Program-made: the position numbers and the translations under genes
The notes under the pieces: generated by a model
What the model was told of the DNA's origin: nothing
Database searches by the model: none
What the model saw: only the letters and a program-made list of their open reading frames with translations
Origin: Trichocoleus sp. FACHB-40
GTDB lineage: Bacteria; Cyanobacteriota; Cyanobacteriia; Cyanobacteriales; FACHB-T130
Assembly (NCBI RefSeq): GCF_014695915.1
Contig: NZ_JACJPF010000043.1
Location: 16,474 to 80,473 of the forward strand
DNA: 64,000 nucleotides
Direction: 5' to 3'
Part shown: one piece after another, positions 24,673 through 33,436 of the stretch
Layout of the letters: each line of letters starts with the position of its first letter
Position numbering within the stretch: position 1 is the first letter of the stretch

Positions 24673-26355
24673 ATGCTTAAAAAGGCGGAGCCTAAACCAC
24701 TACGTTGGCAACGAAATAAATATTCTCCACTAGCACGACAACTAGACATTTTTGGCTCAGCAGCAGCGTTGATGTTTTATTTGTGGTGGGATAGTGTATT
24801 TAAAAACGATTCCACTTTACATAGGAAACGCCGCGCTCAGTGGTTAGTTAATACTCTGCTAGATTTAGGGCCGACATTTATTAAGATTGGACAGGCATTG
24901 TCCACTCGTGCTGATTTGCTACCCCTAGAATATGTGGAGGCGTTGGGAAAGCTACAGGATCGGGTTCCTGAGTTTAGCGACATACAAGCGATCGCTTTAA
25001 TTGAATCCGAACTCGGCAACTCTATTCATGCTTTGTATCGGGATTTCGATCGTCTCCCCATTGCTGCTGCGAGTCTAGGACAAGTACACAAAGCACGACT
25101 GCACACCGGGGAAGATGTAGTAGTTAAAGTACAGCGTCCGGGATTAGAAAAGCTATTCAAATTAGATTTTCAAGCTTTGGGTAAACTTGTCCGGTTTTGT
25201 CGGCGCTATTTGGCTTGGACAAGAAAGTATGAATTAGAAGCAATTTATAGTGAGTTTTTTAACCTTCTTTATCAAGAAATTGACTATATCCAAGAAGGGA
25301 AAAACTCAGAACGCTTCGCTACCAACTTTAGCGGTTATCCTCGGATTCTTGTCCCAAAAGTTTATTGGCGTTACACCACAACCAAAATTTTGACGGCGGA
25401 CTATTTACCGGGAATAAAAGTAAACGATCGCAAAACAATTGAAGCTTGTGGTTTAGATCCTAAGAAAATTAACCAGCTTGGTATTTGTTGTTACTTAAAA
25501 CAATTATTACTAGATGGCTTTTTTCAGGCAGATCCCCATCCGGGAAATATGGCTGTCAGTCAAGATGGTAGCCTAATTTTTTATGATTTTGGCATGATGG
25601 CAGAGTTGAAGTCACTTGCTAAAGATCAGATGATTAGGACGTTTTTTGCAGTATTAAAAAAGGACACAGACGAGGTACTTGATACCTTAATTGACATGGG
25701 GTTAATTGTGCCAGTGGCAGATATGACCCCAGTACGAAGATTATTAACATTTATTTTAGATAAATTTACGGAAAAGCCTATAGATATAAAAGCTTTTAGT
25801 CAAATGAGTACAGAAGCTTATGCCATGTTTGAGCAGCAACCCTTTCGTTTGCCTGCTCAGATGACATTTATATTAAAATCGTTGACTACTCTGGATGGCA
25901 TCGCTAGGTCGTTAGATCCTGAATATAACCCAGTAGCAGCTGCTCAACCTTTCATTAAAAGTATCACTATCTCTCAAGGAAAAGGAACGCTAATCGGGGA
26001 ATTAGCCAGGCAAGCTAGGGATTTCGTTAAATATAAGTTGCGACAACCTAACCCAACCCAAATTGTAATCCGGCGTTTAGAAGAACGAATTGAACGGGGT
26101 GAGTTGCAATTGCGGGTGCGAACAGTTGAGAGCGATCGCGTCCTCAAACGTATTAATCTAGCTATTAAAAGCCTAATTTATGCCTGTTGTACTGGCTTCA
26201 GCTTAATAGCTGGCGTGATGCTGCTGTCACTGCCTGGGTATAGTGGCTTGGGTGTAGCTATTATGACTTTATCTGGAATCTGGTTCTTGGTGCTGTTGCG
26301 ATCGCTACTTCTTCTCGGCGTTAAAGAAAAAATTGACAAACTCACTGAAAAATAG
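24673..26355 (+). CDS. ABC1/UbiB (AarF) family atypical kinase
   Basis: This 560-residue protein belongs to the UbiB/ABC1K family, membrane-associated atypical kinases/ATPases linked to isoprenoid-quinone metabolism and, in plastids, plastoglobule function. Visible motifs are the KxGQ helix (FIKIGQALSTRADLLP), the Ala-rich loop AAASLGQVHKA, the catalytic QADPHPGN (about 285-292) and DFG (about 304-306). Two hydrophobic helices close the C-terminus (about 500-545). Cyanobacteria have several paralogues and I cannot assign which one. It starts 88 bp after the histidine kinase gene, behind a terminator. Confidence 0.93.
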   Translation: MLKKAEPKPLRWQRNKYSPLARQLDIFGSAAALMFYLWWDSVFKNDSTLHRKRRAQWLVNTLLDLGPTFIKIGQALSTRADLLPLEYVEALGKLQDRVPEFSDIQAIALIESELGNSIHALYRDFDRLPIAAASLGQVHKARLHTGEDVVVKVQRPGLEKLFKLDFQALGKLVRFCRRYLAWTRKYELEAIYSEFFNLLYQEIDYIQEGKNSERFATNFSGYPRILVPKVYWRYTTTKILTADYLPGIKVNDRKTIEACGLDPKKINQLGICCYLKQLLLDGFFQADPHPGNMAVSQDGSLIFYDFGMMAELKSLAKDQMIRTFFAVLKKDTDEVLDTLIDMGLIVPVADMTPVRRLLTFILDKFTEKPIDIKAFSQMSTEAYAMFEQQPFRLPAQMTFILKSLTTLDGIARSLDPEYNPVAAAQPFIKSITISQGKGTLIGELARQARDFVKYKLRQPNPTQIVIRRLEERIERGELQLRVRTVESDRVLKRINLAIKSLIYACCTGFSLIAGVMLLSLPGYSGLGVAIMTLSGIWFLVLLRSLLLLGVKEKIDKLTEK

Positions 26356-26426
26356 CTTAGGGTGGACGCCTACCCTATATCTATCTAGTTTGTCTGGCAT
26401 ATTCCCTATTCGCCTTTATATAAATT

Positions 26427-26462
26427 ACGTCCCTGTAAGGCTTTAAATTCTTACAGGGACGT
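26427..26462. terminator. Hairpin between the UbiB-family gene and tRNA-Glu
   Basis: ACGTCCCTGTAAG (26427-26439) pairs perfectly with CTTACAGGGACGT (26450-26462). It sits between the 3' ends of the plus-strand UbiB gene and the minus-strand tRNA, so could end either transcript; the T-run is weak. Confidence 0.6.
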
Positions 26463-26484
26463 GATTTAGATTATTTAGTTTTAG

Positions 26485-26557
26485 TACCCCCAGGGGAATT
26501 CGAATCCCCGTCGCCTCCGTGAAAGGGAGGTGTCCTAGGCCTCTAGACGATGGGGGC
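26485..26557 (-). tRNA. tRNA-Glu (anticodon UUC)
   Basis: The minus strand folds as a 73-nt tRNA: acceptor GCCCCCA with TGGGGGT (closing G:U), discriminator A, anticodon loop CTTTCAC with TTC, and T-arm GGGGATTCGAATTCCCC. No CCA is encoded. In cyanobacteria this tRNA also supplies glutamyl-tRNA for tetrapyrrole synthesis. Confidence 0.97.
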
Positions 26558-26765
26558 CTGTCCTTTGCACTTTTATTAAGATAGCCAATAAGAATGGTTA
26601 TGTCAACACTTTTGTAGAATTTTTTTTCTGGCGGGTGGGGGAAGGAAGCGATCGCTACCCAGCAAGAGGTGATTTAAAGCAAGACGTGATTTAATAAGAC
26701 GATCCCTACAATTGCCCTCTCTAGAGCTGTTAGAACAGAAATAGTATTCTATCTCCTCACACTCA

Positions 26766-27257
26766 ATGCTGACCCATCACCGCAAACCAGTCTGTCTATC
26801 ACTTGTATCTACCAATCTTCCGGTTTGGTCTACAGTTGAAACCTCTGCCACACTCTATCAAAAAGACAAAGAGCGGTTTCATCTACTGCTCACGGAACCG
26901 TCAATCGGAGAATGGGAACCTAGCGCCAAAAAGCCTGCGCCTGGTGACGACCAAACGACGGTAACTCCACGACTCTTGTGGCTAGAAATCTCGCCTTACC
27001 GGGTAATTATGACTATGCAGGGAAACGGCAAGTTGAGTTATCGTCACCTGTGGGAGCGCGGCATTTATGGACTGAGCCGCTATTGGCTGCACAGCGAGTC
27101 ATTAAGCGGTTCTGGACAGCTACGTTTGAGGAATTATACCCGGAGTTTGACGCTAGAAGGGCGTGTTTTACCGGAGCATCTGCGGCTGGAGTACGAGTTG
27201 TGGTCAGAGAAGGTTGAGTTGGGTAGCTATATTTTGAACCTGGAAATTCATCATTAG
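26766..27257 (+). CDS. Hypothetical protein, 163 residues
   Basis: I do not recognise this soluble protein. It is rich in beta-strand-like segments (LLWLEISPYRVIMTMQGNGK, SGQLRLRNYTRSLTLEG, LRLEYELWSEKVELGSYIL) without a signal peptide or membrane helix. The pattern suggests an all-beta fold and a real gene. An overlapping reading frame in another phase (26978-27217) is a shadow. It converges on the porin gene and shares with it a 25-bp-stem hairpin that begins at its stop codon. Confidence 0.6.
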   Translation: MLTHHRKPVCLSLVSTNLPVWSTVETSATLYQKDKERFHLLLTEPSIGEWEPSAKKPAPGDDQTTVTPRLLWLEISPYRVIMTMQGNGKLSYRHLWERGIYGLSRYWLHSESLSGSGQLRLRNYTRSLTLEGRVLPEHLRLEYELWSEKVELGSYILNLEIHH

Positions 27258-27316
27258 TTTTTAGCTAGTGGCTAATGGCTGATAAACAATTAGCCATTAG
27301 CCACTAGCTAAAAACT
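27256..27316. terminator. Bidirectional terminator, 25-bp perfect stem
   Basis: Bases 27256-27280 pair perfectly with 27292-27316 around an 11-nt loop, with A/T-rich outer ends (AGTTTTTAGC). It overlaps the stop codons of the two convergent genes. It is built from the TAATGGCTAA dispersed repeat unit. Confidence 0.85.
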
Positions 27317-29107
27317 AAACGTGGTGCGGAGGGTGCCAATAAAAATATCATCATTGGCAGCGTTATGGTCGGGAGCCGTCAGCCAAATTATTCCTGGTGT
27401 AAGGGAGATATTATCCGTCAGCTGGTATTGATAGAAAGCTTCCAGATGCAATGAGGTGTCTGGGTCTGTGATACCTAACTGGCTGAGGCTTTCAGCCTGA
27501 TTTGTGACTTTCGGCTCCATGCCAATAATTAAACCCGCCAGATTGCCTTTTTTCCCCAAGTCAGGAAAAGCCAGCGTCACAGCCCAGTTCCAAATACTAG
27601 CATCCCCTCGCTCGATTACTCGCGCCGCTGTGTAACCAGCCCATCCCCCCACTACAAACTGGGGACTAATTTGAAAGGAAGCTTCTACGCCATAAGAATT
27701 GGTAACAACTGAGAAACCTAGTGGATTGAACAAATTAGCTAGATTAGCATCCTTGCTGCCCGTTTGCAGGTCGTTGTTATAAGCGTGAACATAGGTTAAG
27801 CCAATGCTTGCGCGATCGCTTGGCTTAAATAATACTTGTGCTAAGGCACCATAAGAGCTATTAAACAAACCACCGCCAGCAGCAGAATTGCTAGCGTCAC
27901 CACCTAAATAGCCTAAACTTAGTTCCAGTTTGTCGCTGAAGCTGTGCCTGACACCCACACCAGCACCTTCAACTTGATAATAAATGGAAGGGCGCGTCCC
28001 AAAGCGAGATAAGGCACCTCTGGCACCATCGCCGTCTAGGTAAGGATTAACGGTATTGGTAAAATCTGCGGCATCAGCATTAGCAGCTACAACGACTTGC
28101 GTGTTGTTGTTAATTGGGAACTGGTACAGCAGCTCATCGATAACCACATCACTGCTGGTATCGCCAGCAAAAGCCAAGTCGCCTTCGGGTGTGAGGGTGC
28201 GGTTAGAAAGAGAACCGAGTCCTTCTGCCTGAAGTCGCGTCAAGAGTAAGTCTCTACCTGTCAAGCTGGTTTTTAAGTTTAGGCGCGTCCGATGACCGAA
28301 AATCGTCGCGTCGTCGATATCTTTACCAGTCGCATCTTCTCCTGTGGGAATAGTGGCAACTCCAAAGATGACTTCTCCGGCGAGTTTGGTGGTTTTGGAA
28401 AATGCAGTCAGTTCTAGTTCCGCAGTTCGCGCTGTTGCTGCATCGACTTTCCCGCGCAGGAGGGCTAGTTCTAGGGTATATTCTGCTTCTAAGCGTTTTA
28501 AAATCGCTAAGTCTTCTTTGCGGATGGCATTCGGTCCTGGTACAGCTAGCGCTTGAGTAATCCGATCTAAGGTTGCTTTTACGGCGGCGGCAAATTCATA
28601 ACGGCTTAAGGATCTGTTGCCCCGAAATGTGCCATCTGGATAGCCGCTAATTATACCATATCTCTCTACTAACGAGCGCAGCGCTTCATAAGCCCAGTCA
28701 CCGGGCTGGACATCCCTAAGCTGGGAAATGTTGGTGACTTGACTCATGGGGTCAGTGTCTTGGTCAATTTCTTCCAAGCTTTGTTGGTCAATTTGTTCCA
28801 AAATTGGTGTTTCGTCGATTGGCTTATCTGAAGGCATCAGAGTCACTGATGTTTCTGGCTCTGGTAGGGTTTCCTCTGGAGGGGAGTATCCGAGTTTTGT
28901 AGATATATCGCCCCTCTGCCCTATCCCCTCACCCACAAGGGGAGAGGAGGCAGAAAACGTCACTTCCCCATTAGGGGGTGTTGCTGCTAATACTGGATGG
29001 ACGATCAAGGTAGGGGAAAGGTAAAAAGGCAAAAGCCAAAATAAATTAGTTGTTACTTTTACTTTGTTGAGAGGATTAGGTAAGATTTGAGACATTTTTA
29101 ACACCAC
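27308..29107 (-). CDS. SLH-domain iron uptake porin (OprB-like)
   Basis: The 599-residue outer-membrane protein has an N-terminal signal region, an acidic Pro-rich segment, an SLH domain at about 145-195 (QPGDWAYEALRSLVERYG, then ISGYPDGTFRGNRSLSRYEF) and a coiled segment (ILKRLEAEYTLELALLRGKV). A beta-barrel follows, ending in TLRTTFSF with the terminal aromatic expected for barrel insertion. This is the common cyanobacterial SLH-porin layout; several members are annotated as iron uptake porins. Its neighbours (oxidase, FTR1, ferritin-like) support an iron role, but carbohydrate or general inorganic ion passage is the alternative. It is divergent from the aldo/keto reductase gene. Confidence 0.88.
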   Translation of the reverse strand: MVLKMSQILPNPLNKVKVTTNLFWLLPFYLSPTLIVHPVLAATPPNGEVTFSASSPLVGEGIGQRGDISTKLGYSPPEETLPEPETSVTLMPSDKPIDETPILEQIDQQSLEEIDQDTDPMSQVTNISQLRDVQPGDWAYEALRSLVERYGIISGYPDGTFRGNRSLSRYEFAAAVKATLDRITQALAVPGPNAIRKEDLAILKRLEAEYTLELALLRGKVDAATARTAELELTAFSKTTKLAGEVIFGVATIPTGEDATGKDIDDATIFGHRTRLNLKTSLTGRDLLLTRLQAEGLGSLSNRTLTPEGDLAFAGDTSSDVVIDELLYQFPINNNTQVVVAANADAADFTNTVNPYLDGDGARGALSRFGTRPSIYYQVEGAGVGVRHSFSDKLELSLGYLGGDASNSAAGGGLFNSSYGALAQVLFKPSDRASIGLTYVHAYNNDLQTGSKDANLANLFNPLGFSVVTNSYGVEASFQISPQFVVGGWAGYTAARVIERGDASIWNWAVTLAFPDLGKKGNLAGLIIGMEPKVTNQAESLSQLGITDPDTSLHLEAFYQYQLTDNISLTPGIIWLTAPDHNAANDDIFIGTLRTTFSF

Positions 29108-29348
29108 TTCTCACACTATTCAACTTTCTCGTACATTGTCGATTTTCAGGCTGTTTGTGGCGTTGTCGAGAAATTAACGAATTTTCTTAAGCGCAGAGAC
29201 ACAGGTACACGAGGCAAATAGGCGGTGTCCCAGCCAACACATCTTTTGATAACAATAAAAAACATCCTTGGAGATTATCCTTGGGAGGTGGGAAATATAA
29301 GCGCGATCGCTGCTAAAACAAAGAAAGAACCACCACCATAAAACAACT

Positions 29349-30323
29349 ATGACACCAAAAACTACGCGCCGTGTTTTCTTGGCGACAAGTATGGCTGTGG
29401 CGGGGGGAATCGTCGGGGGTGCGGCGCTGAAACAACAATCTACAGCATCATCAGATGGGGTGCCAACGACGGCGACAATGCCAGAACGGGTACTGGGTAA
29501 TACAGGGGTGCGCGTTCCTATTCTGGGTTTGGGTGGTGCGGGTCAGACACCGATATCTTGGGAAGGAAAGGAAAAGGAAGCGATCGCTCTGATTCAACGT
29601 GCTTTAGACTTGGGTATTCGCTACTTTGATACGGCAGATAGCTATGGCCCTAGTGAAGACTATCTAGGCAAAGTGCTGCCAGCACATCGGGCGCGGCTCT
29701 TCCTTGCTAGCAAGACGGCTCAAAGAGATAGAGACGGTGCTTGGCGTGCATTAGAGCGAAGTCTAAAACGTCTAAACACAGACTACCTTGACTTGTGGCA
29801 ACTCCACCACGTCTCTTTTGAACAAGAACTAGATACAATCTTTGGGCGTAATGGTGCGGTTCAAGCTTTAGAAGAGGCAAAGCAGCAAAAACTGGTGCGT
29901 TTTGTGGGCATCACCGGACACCACGAAGGGGCAATTATTGCTGAAGGTTTGCGTCGCTATGCCTTTGATACAGCACTCATCCCAGTGAATGCCGCAGATA
30001 AACACCACCCGCGTCCGTTTATACCTGCGGTGCTGCCTGTGGCACGAAGCAAGCAGGTGGGAGTAATTGCCATGAAGGTGCCAGCCTACGGGCGATTGTT
30101 TAAGCCTGGTGTGCTGGACGGGATGCACCAAGCATTGGGGTATACGCTTTCAGTCCCCGGTGTTCATTGTGCTGTGATTGCTGCTGAAGATATTGCACAG
30201 TTGGAGTCGAATGTCAAGGTGGCGCAGGCATTTGAACCACTGTCTGAGAATGCGATCGCCCAAATTGAGCAACGCACTGCGGCTGCTTGGCAAGATAACA
30301 CTTTCTTTCGCGCCTGGACTTAA
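29349..30323 (+). CDS. Tat-exported aldo/keto reductase
   Basis: The 324-residue protein has a twin-arginine signal (TTRRVFLATSMAVAGG at residues 5-20) ahead of an AKR barrel. The catalytic set is complete: Asp94 and Tyr99 in FDTADSYGPSEDYLG, Lys122 in LASKTAQ, and His153 in DLWQLHHVS. AKRs reduce carbonyls with NADPH. A Tat signal is unusual for a nicotinamide-dependent enzyme, since it implies folding with cofactor before export. It lies 239 bp upstream of the multicopper oxidase on the same strand and divergent from the porin, so it may belong to the same iron or redox regulon. That is inference. Confidence 0.88.
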   Translation: MTPKTTRRVFLATSMAVAGGIVGGAALKQQSTASSDGVPTTATMPERVLGNTGVRVPILGLGGAGQTPISWEGKEKEAIALIQRALDLGIRYFDTADSYGPSEDYLGKVLPAHRARLFLASKTAQRDRDGAWRALERSLKRLNTDYLDLWQLHHVSFEQELDTIFGRNGAVQALEEAKQQKLVRFVGITGHHEGAIIAEGLRRYAFDTALIPVNAADKHHPRPFIPAVLPVARSKQVGVIAMKVPAYGRLFKPGVLDGMHQALGYTLSVPGVHCAVIAAEDIAQLESNVKVAQAFEPLSENAIAQIEQRTAAAWQDNTFFRAWT

Positions 30324-30489
30324 ATTTTGAACTGTAAACAAGTAGCTTTAGGTGCGATCGCGTTTTAATTTACTTGACCTAATTCGATATTTCAATCAAC
30401 CTGTCGTTTGGATCGTGGAGGTAAATAGAGTTAATTGCTCTTGTGGCTAACAAGGCCATACACAAGGTCTACAAGGCATCAGCTATTGA

Positions 30490-30508
30490 CAATAATTGAT
30501 AATAACTA
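30490..30508 (+). promoter_or_regulatory. Candidate Fur box upstream of the multicopper oxidase
   Basis: CAATAATTGATAATAACTA contains a GATAAT hexamer preceded by AATAAT, close to the GATAAT-repeat form of the Fur box. It is about 55 bp upstream of the ATG at 30562, and iron-related genes follow. Eye match only. Confidence 0.3.
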
Positions 30509-30561
30509 CTCTGACATATATACTTCAATAGTAAGGAATTATTTTCAATAACAATCGGTTC

Positions 30562-31563
30562 ATGACAGACCGTCCGCACAACAATACTGAATGGAACCGT
30601 CGCACATTTCTCAAGGTGGGAATGGCAGGAATCGGTTTAACCGGAGCAGCGATCGCTCTCAAACAGTTATCCCAAGTGAACTCTAAAGCACGGGTAATAA
30701 TACCACCTTTGCCGAGCGATGCGGCGATGGCTAGTGGCATTAATCCAATGGCGGTGCTGCGGGATTTTGATTATGGCACGATAAAGCAGGAAAACGGACG
30801 GCAAATCCGGGAGTTTCGCATTATTGCTGATAATTCCACGCTTCAGCTCAATAGTGCTGTTACTTTCAACACCTGGAACTTCAACAATCGCGTACCGGGG
30901 CCAACGTTAAGAGCGAAAGAAGGCGATCGCATTCGAGTTCTTTTCCTCAACCAAGGTGGACATTCCCATTCAATGCACTTTCACGGTTTCCATCGCTCGG
31001 AAATGGATGGGGTGAAACCTGTGCGTCACGGTGCAGCAACAGTTTATGAGTTTGACGCGGAACCTTTTGGAGTACATTTGTACCACTGTCACACTGAACC
31101 AGTTACGCGACATATTGGTAAAGGACTCTACGGGATGTTTATCATCGACCCGCCTAAAAGTCGTCCCCCGGCGGATGAAATGGTGCTGATGATGGCTGGC
31201 TATGACATTGACGACGATCGGCACAATGAACTCTACGCTTTCAATGGTCTGCCAGACTACTACATGATGCACCCGATCCCGATTTACCAAAATCAACTGA
31301 TTCGGCTATATCTCCTGAACATGATTGAATTTGATGTGGCGGCAACGTTTCATCTTCATGCGAATATGTTTCAGGTTTATCCCACAGGAAGGACTCTCAA
31401 ACCTACTGAGGAAACCGATGTAATTACGATGGGAACTGCTGAACGGCACATTCTGGAATTTAGCTTCCGGTATCCGGGGAAGTATATGTTTCATCCCCAT
31501 CAAGATTACATTGCCGAAGCAGGCTGCATGGGTGTCTTTGATGTCATCGAACGTAACGCCTAG
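30562..31563 (+). CDS. Tat-exported multicopper oxidase (two-domain type)
   Basis: The 333-residue protein has a twin-arginine signal (WNRRTFLKVG at 11-20) and two cupredoxin domains. Four HxH copper pairs are visible: HFH (139-141), HCH (175-177), HLH in AATFHLHANMF, and HPH in GKYMFHPHQ. Cys176 with flanking His and Met192 could form a type-1 copper site, and the other pairs a trinuclear cluster. Substrate is unknown. With an FTR1 permease encoded 1.9 kb downstream, a Fet3-like ferroxidase role (Fe2+ to Fe3+ before uptake) is plausible. Alternatives are a cuprous oxidase or a nitrite-reductase-like protein; the domain order and small size leave this open. Confidence 0.88.
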   Translation: MTDRPHNNTEWNRRTFLKVGMAGIGLTGAAIALKQLSQVNSKARVIIPPLPSDAAMASGINPMAVLRDFDYGTIKQENGRQIREFRIIADNSTLQLNSAVTFNTWNFNNRVPGPTLRAKEGDRIRVLFLNQGGHSHSMHFHGFHRSEMDGVKPVRHGAATVYEFDAEPFGVHLYHCHTEPVTRHIGKGLYGMFIIDPPKSRPPADEMVLMMAGYDIDDDRHNELYAFNGLPDYYMMHPIPIYQNQLIRLYLLNMIEFDVAATFHLHANMFQVYPTGRTLKPTEETDVITMGTAERHILEFSFRYPGKYMFHPHQDYIAEAGCMGVFDVIERNA

Positions 31564-31588
31564 TGCCTCTATGTTAGTCAGATATTTA

Positions 31589-31625
31589 TCTCAAACTGTT
31601 GACAAAAATTATCAACAGTTTGAGA
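31589..31625. other. Hairpin between oxidase and lipoprotein genes
   Basis: TCTCAAACTGTTGA (31589-31602) pairs perfectly with TCAACAGTTTGAGA (31612-31625). No T-run follows at once, so it may be an attenuator, an RNA-stability element or a weak terminator. Confidence 0.6.
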
Positions 31626-31711
31626 ATGATTCATGCTTAGCTGTTGATAAGCTTTTTTAAAAGTCAGCACTAGCACCCTCCCAGTTTGATCAGAAATTGT
31701 GAAGAATTAAT

Positions 31712-32728
31712 ATGAAATCTATCTTTCGTTTTTTCGCTATTGCCTTTGCTGTCGCTAGTCTGCTTATTCTGAGCAACTGTAGTCAGACACCTTCCACAAG
31801 TGACACCTCAAACACAAACACGGCACCTGTTGCTAGTTCCAGTCCGGTCGCCACAACAACCCACAGCAATCATGGCGGACGGAAAATTAACATCAACAGC
31901 GCCATCCTATCCGAGTTGGATAAGTTAGAAGCAAAGTTAGGCGTTCCAGCACTGTCGAATAAAATTCAGGCGAGCCGTCCCTACGGTAGCACTGAAGAAT
32001 TGGTATCTAAAAAAGTGATTAGCCAAGAGCAATTTGACCAAGTTAAAGATATGGTCACAATTGAGGATGTAGTGCTGACTGGAGAAGCAAAAGATGTTGA
32101 CTATATGACAAAATTAGGTTTGATGAAAGGTCATCTTGTGGTTGCCAAAGAACTACTAGATCAGCAAAAACCAGAACAGGCAGAACCTCACATCGGACAC
32201 CCAGTAGAAGAGATTTATGTTGATGTGGAAGAGCAACTCCAAGAGCGAAACGTCAAAGAATTTAAGACAACTTTGATCGGTTTGCAAGATTTGGTGAAGT
32301 CTAAACCTAAAGATCCCCAAGTAAAGAATAATTTTGAGGTTTCCATGCAGGCGGTTGATGGAGCAATTCAAGGTTTGCCAGAACAACAGCGCCAGTCACC
32401 GGAATTCGTGCTACAGGTAGTTAATGGGTTGCTAGATGCGGCAAACTCAGAATATGGAGCAGCGATCGCTAACGGTAAAGTGTCCGCCGCAATTGAGTAT
32501 CAGGACTCGCGGGGATTTGTTAACTATGCTGACCAATTGTTAAACAATGTCTCTGACCAAATGGCAAAAGAGAATCCGGAAGCACAAAAAGCGATCGCAT
32601 CCAGCATTACTGAACTCAAAACCGCGTGGCCCTCGGCTGTTCCTCCTGCTGCACCCGTGAAAACTCCAGAGCAAGTTTCCCAATTAGTTAAAACAATTGA
32701 GCAAAACGCGCAAAAAGTAATTAAATAA
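31712..32728 (+). CDS. Helix-hairpin-helix lipoprotein of the iron cluster
   Basis: The 338-residue protein has a lipoprotein-like signal ending at Cys23 (LILSNC), a Ser/Thr linker, and a ComEA/PsbU-type helix-hairpin-helix segment at about 54-110 (KININSAILSELDKLEAKLG, then SRPYGSTEELV). The C-terminal 200 residues are all-helical (FKTTLIGLQDLVKSKPKD, GFVNYADQLLNNVSDQMAKE) and resemble the helical imelysin/EfeO-like accessory proteins found beside FTR1 permeases; that likeness is a weak impression. It is probably periplasmic and membrane-anchored. Position between a multicopper oxidase and FTR1 suggests a metal-handling or scaffold role. Confidence 0.7.
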   Translation: MKSIFRFFAIAFAVASLLILSNCSQTPSTSDTSNTNTAPVASSSPVATTTHSNHGGRKININSAILSELDKLEAKLGVPALSNKIQASRPYGSTEELVSKKVISQEQFDQVKDMVTIEDVVLTGEAKDVDYMTKLGLMKGHLVVAKELLDQQKPEQAEPHIGHPVEEIYVDVEEQLQERNVKEFKTTLIGLQDLVKSKPKDPQVKNNFEVSMQAVDGAIQGLPEQQRQSPEFVLQVVNGLLDAANSEYGAAIANGKVSAAIEYQDSRGFVNYADQLLNNVSDQMAKENPEAQKAIASSITELKTAWPSAVPPAAPVKTPEQVSQLVKTIEQNAQKVIK

Positions 32729-32744
32729 GTTGTAGAGACGCAAC

Positions 32745-32862
32745 ATATAGCAATTCAACGGTTGGGTGCGAATCTGTAAGGACATGACATTGCCATGCCC
32801 CTAGCAAAACTGCCCGAAGGACAGAATTGCGATATACTCCACCCAACTGAGAAACGCTATAT
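32745..32862. mobile_element. MITE-like element, copy 2
   Basis: A 118-bp segment has the same inverted ends as 12636-12752 (left ATATAGCAATTCAACGGTTG, right ending CCCAACTGAGAAACGCTATA). It lies 17 bp after the lipoprotein gene and 54 bp before the ferritin-like gene, so it interrupts the iron cluster. It may supply the promoter or a terminator there. Confidence 0.65.
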
Positions 32863-32915
32863 TGCGTTTCTATTCAAAACTCAGACGCGATATATCACGT
32901 CTTTACTAAAAACTG

Positions 32916-33350
32916 ATGAAAGAGCTTGACCAAAAAAAGACCACCGACCTGCTGAACTCAATCATGGAATTTGAGCTAGCTGGTGTCGTGCGCTATACTC
33001 ACTATTCCCTAATGGTGACTGGCCCAAACCGGATTCCGATTGTAGACTTTTTTAAGTTGCAAGCAACAGAATCTTTAACCCACGCTCAGCAAGCTGGAGA
33101 AATTCTCACAGGCTTAGAAGGCCATCCTAGCCTAAGAATTGCTCCGATGGAAGAAAGCTACCAACACTCAGTGCAGGATATTTTGCGGGAAAGTTTGAAC
33201 CACGAGAAAAAAGCTTTGGATTTGTATAAAGCTTTACTCGAAACGGTGCAAGATTGCAGCATTTATCTGGAAGAATTTGCCCGCACTATGATCGGCACAG
33301 AAGAAATGCACAACATTGAAATTAAAAAGATGTTGCGTGATTTTAGTTAA
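32916..33350 (+). CDS. Ferritin-like / bacterioferritin-type protein
   Basis: This 144-residue four-helix protein carries ferroxidase-type residues: Glu20 in MEFELAGVVRYTHY, Glu52 and His56 in ATESLTHAQQAGE, Glu97 in SLNHEKKALDLY, and Glu129-Glu130 and His132 in GTEEMHNIEIKK. That spacing fits a di-iron carboxylate ferritin-like domain near bacterioferritin, though shorter than the usual 155-160 residues. It may store or oxidise iron in the cytoplasm. It stands directly upstream of the FTR1 gene with a repeat-filled 86-bp gap. Confidence 0.85.
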   Translation: MKELDQKKTTDLLNSIMEFELAGVVRYTHYSLMVTGPNRIPIVDFFKLQATESLTHAQQAGEILTGLEGHPSLRIAPMEESYQHSVQDILRESLNHEKKALDLYKALLETVQDCSIYLEEFARTMIGTEEMHNIEIKKMLRDFS

Positions 33351-33436
33351 AAGCTAATTGCTAATGGCTAATCGCTAATTGTAACTAGCCATTAGCAATA
33401 AACAATTAGCAATGAACAATTAGCAATTAGCAAATT
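33351..33436. repeat. TAATGGCTAA / ACAATTAGCAAT repeat tract
   Basis: The gap between the ferritin-like and FTR1 genes consists almost entirely of variants of GCTAATTGCTAATGGC and ACAATTAGCAAT in both orientations. It can fold into hairpins, and its 3' end forms the ribosome-binding region of FTR1, which lacks a clear Shine-Dalgarno sequence. Confidence 0.65.
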
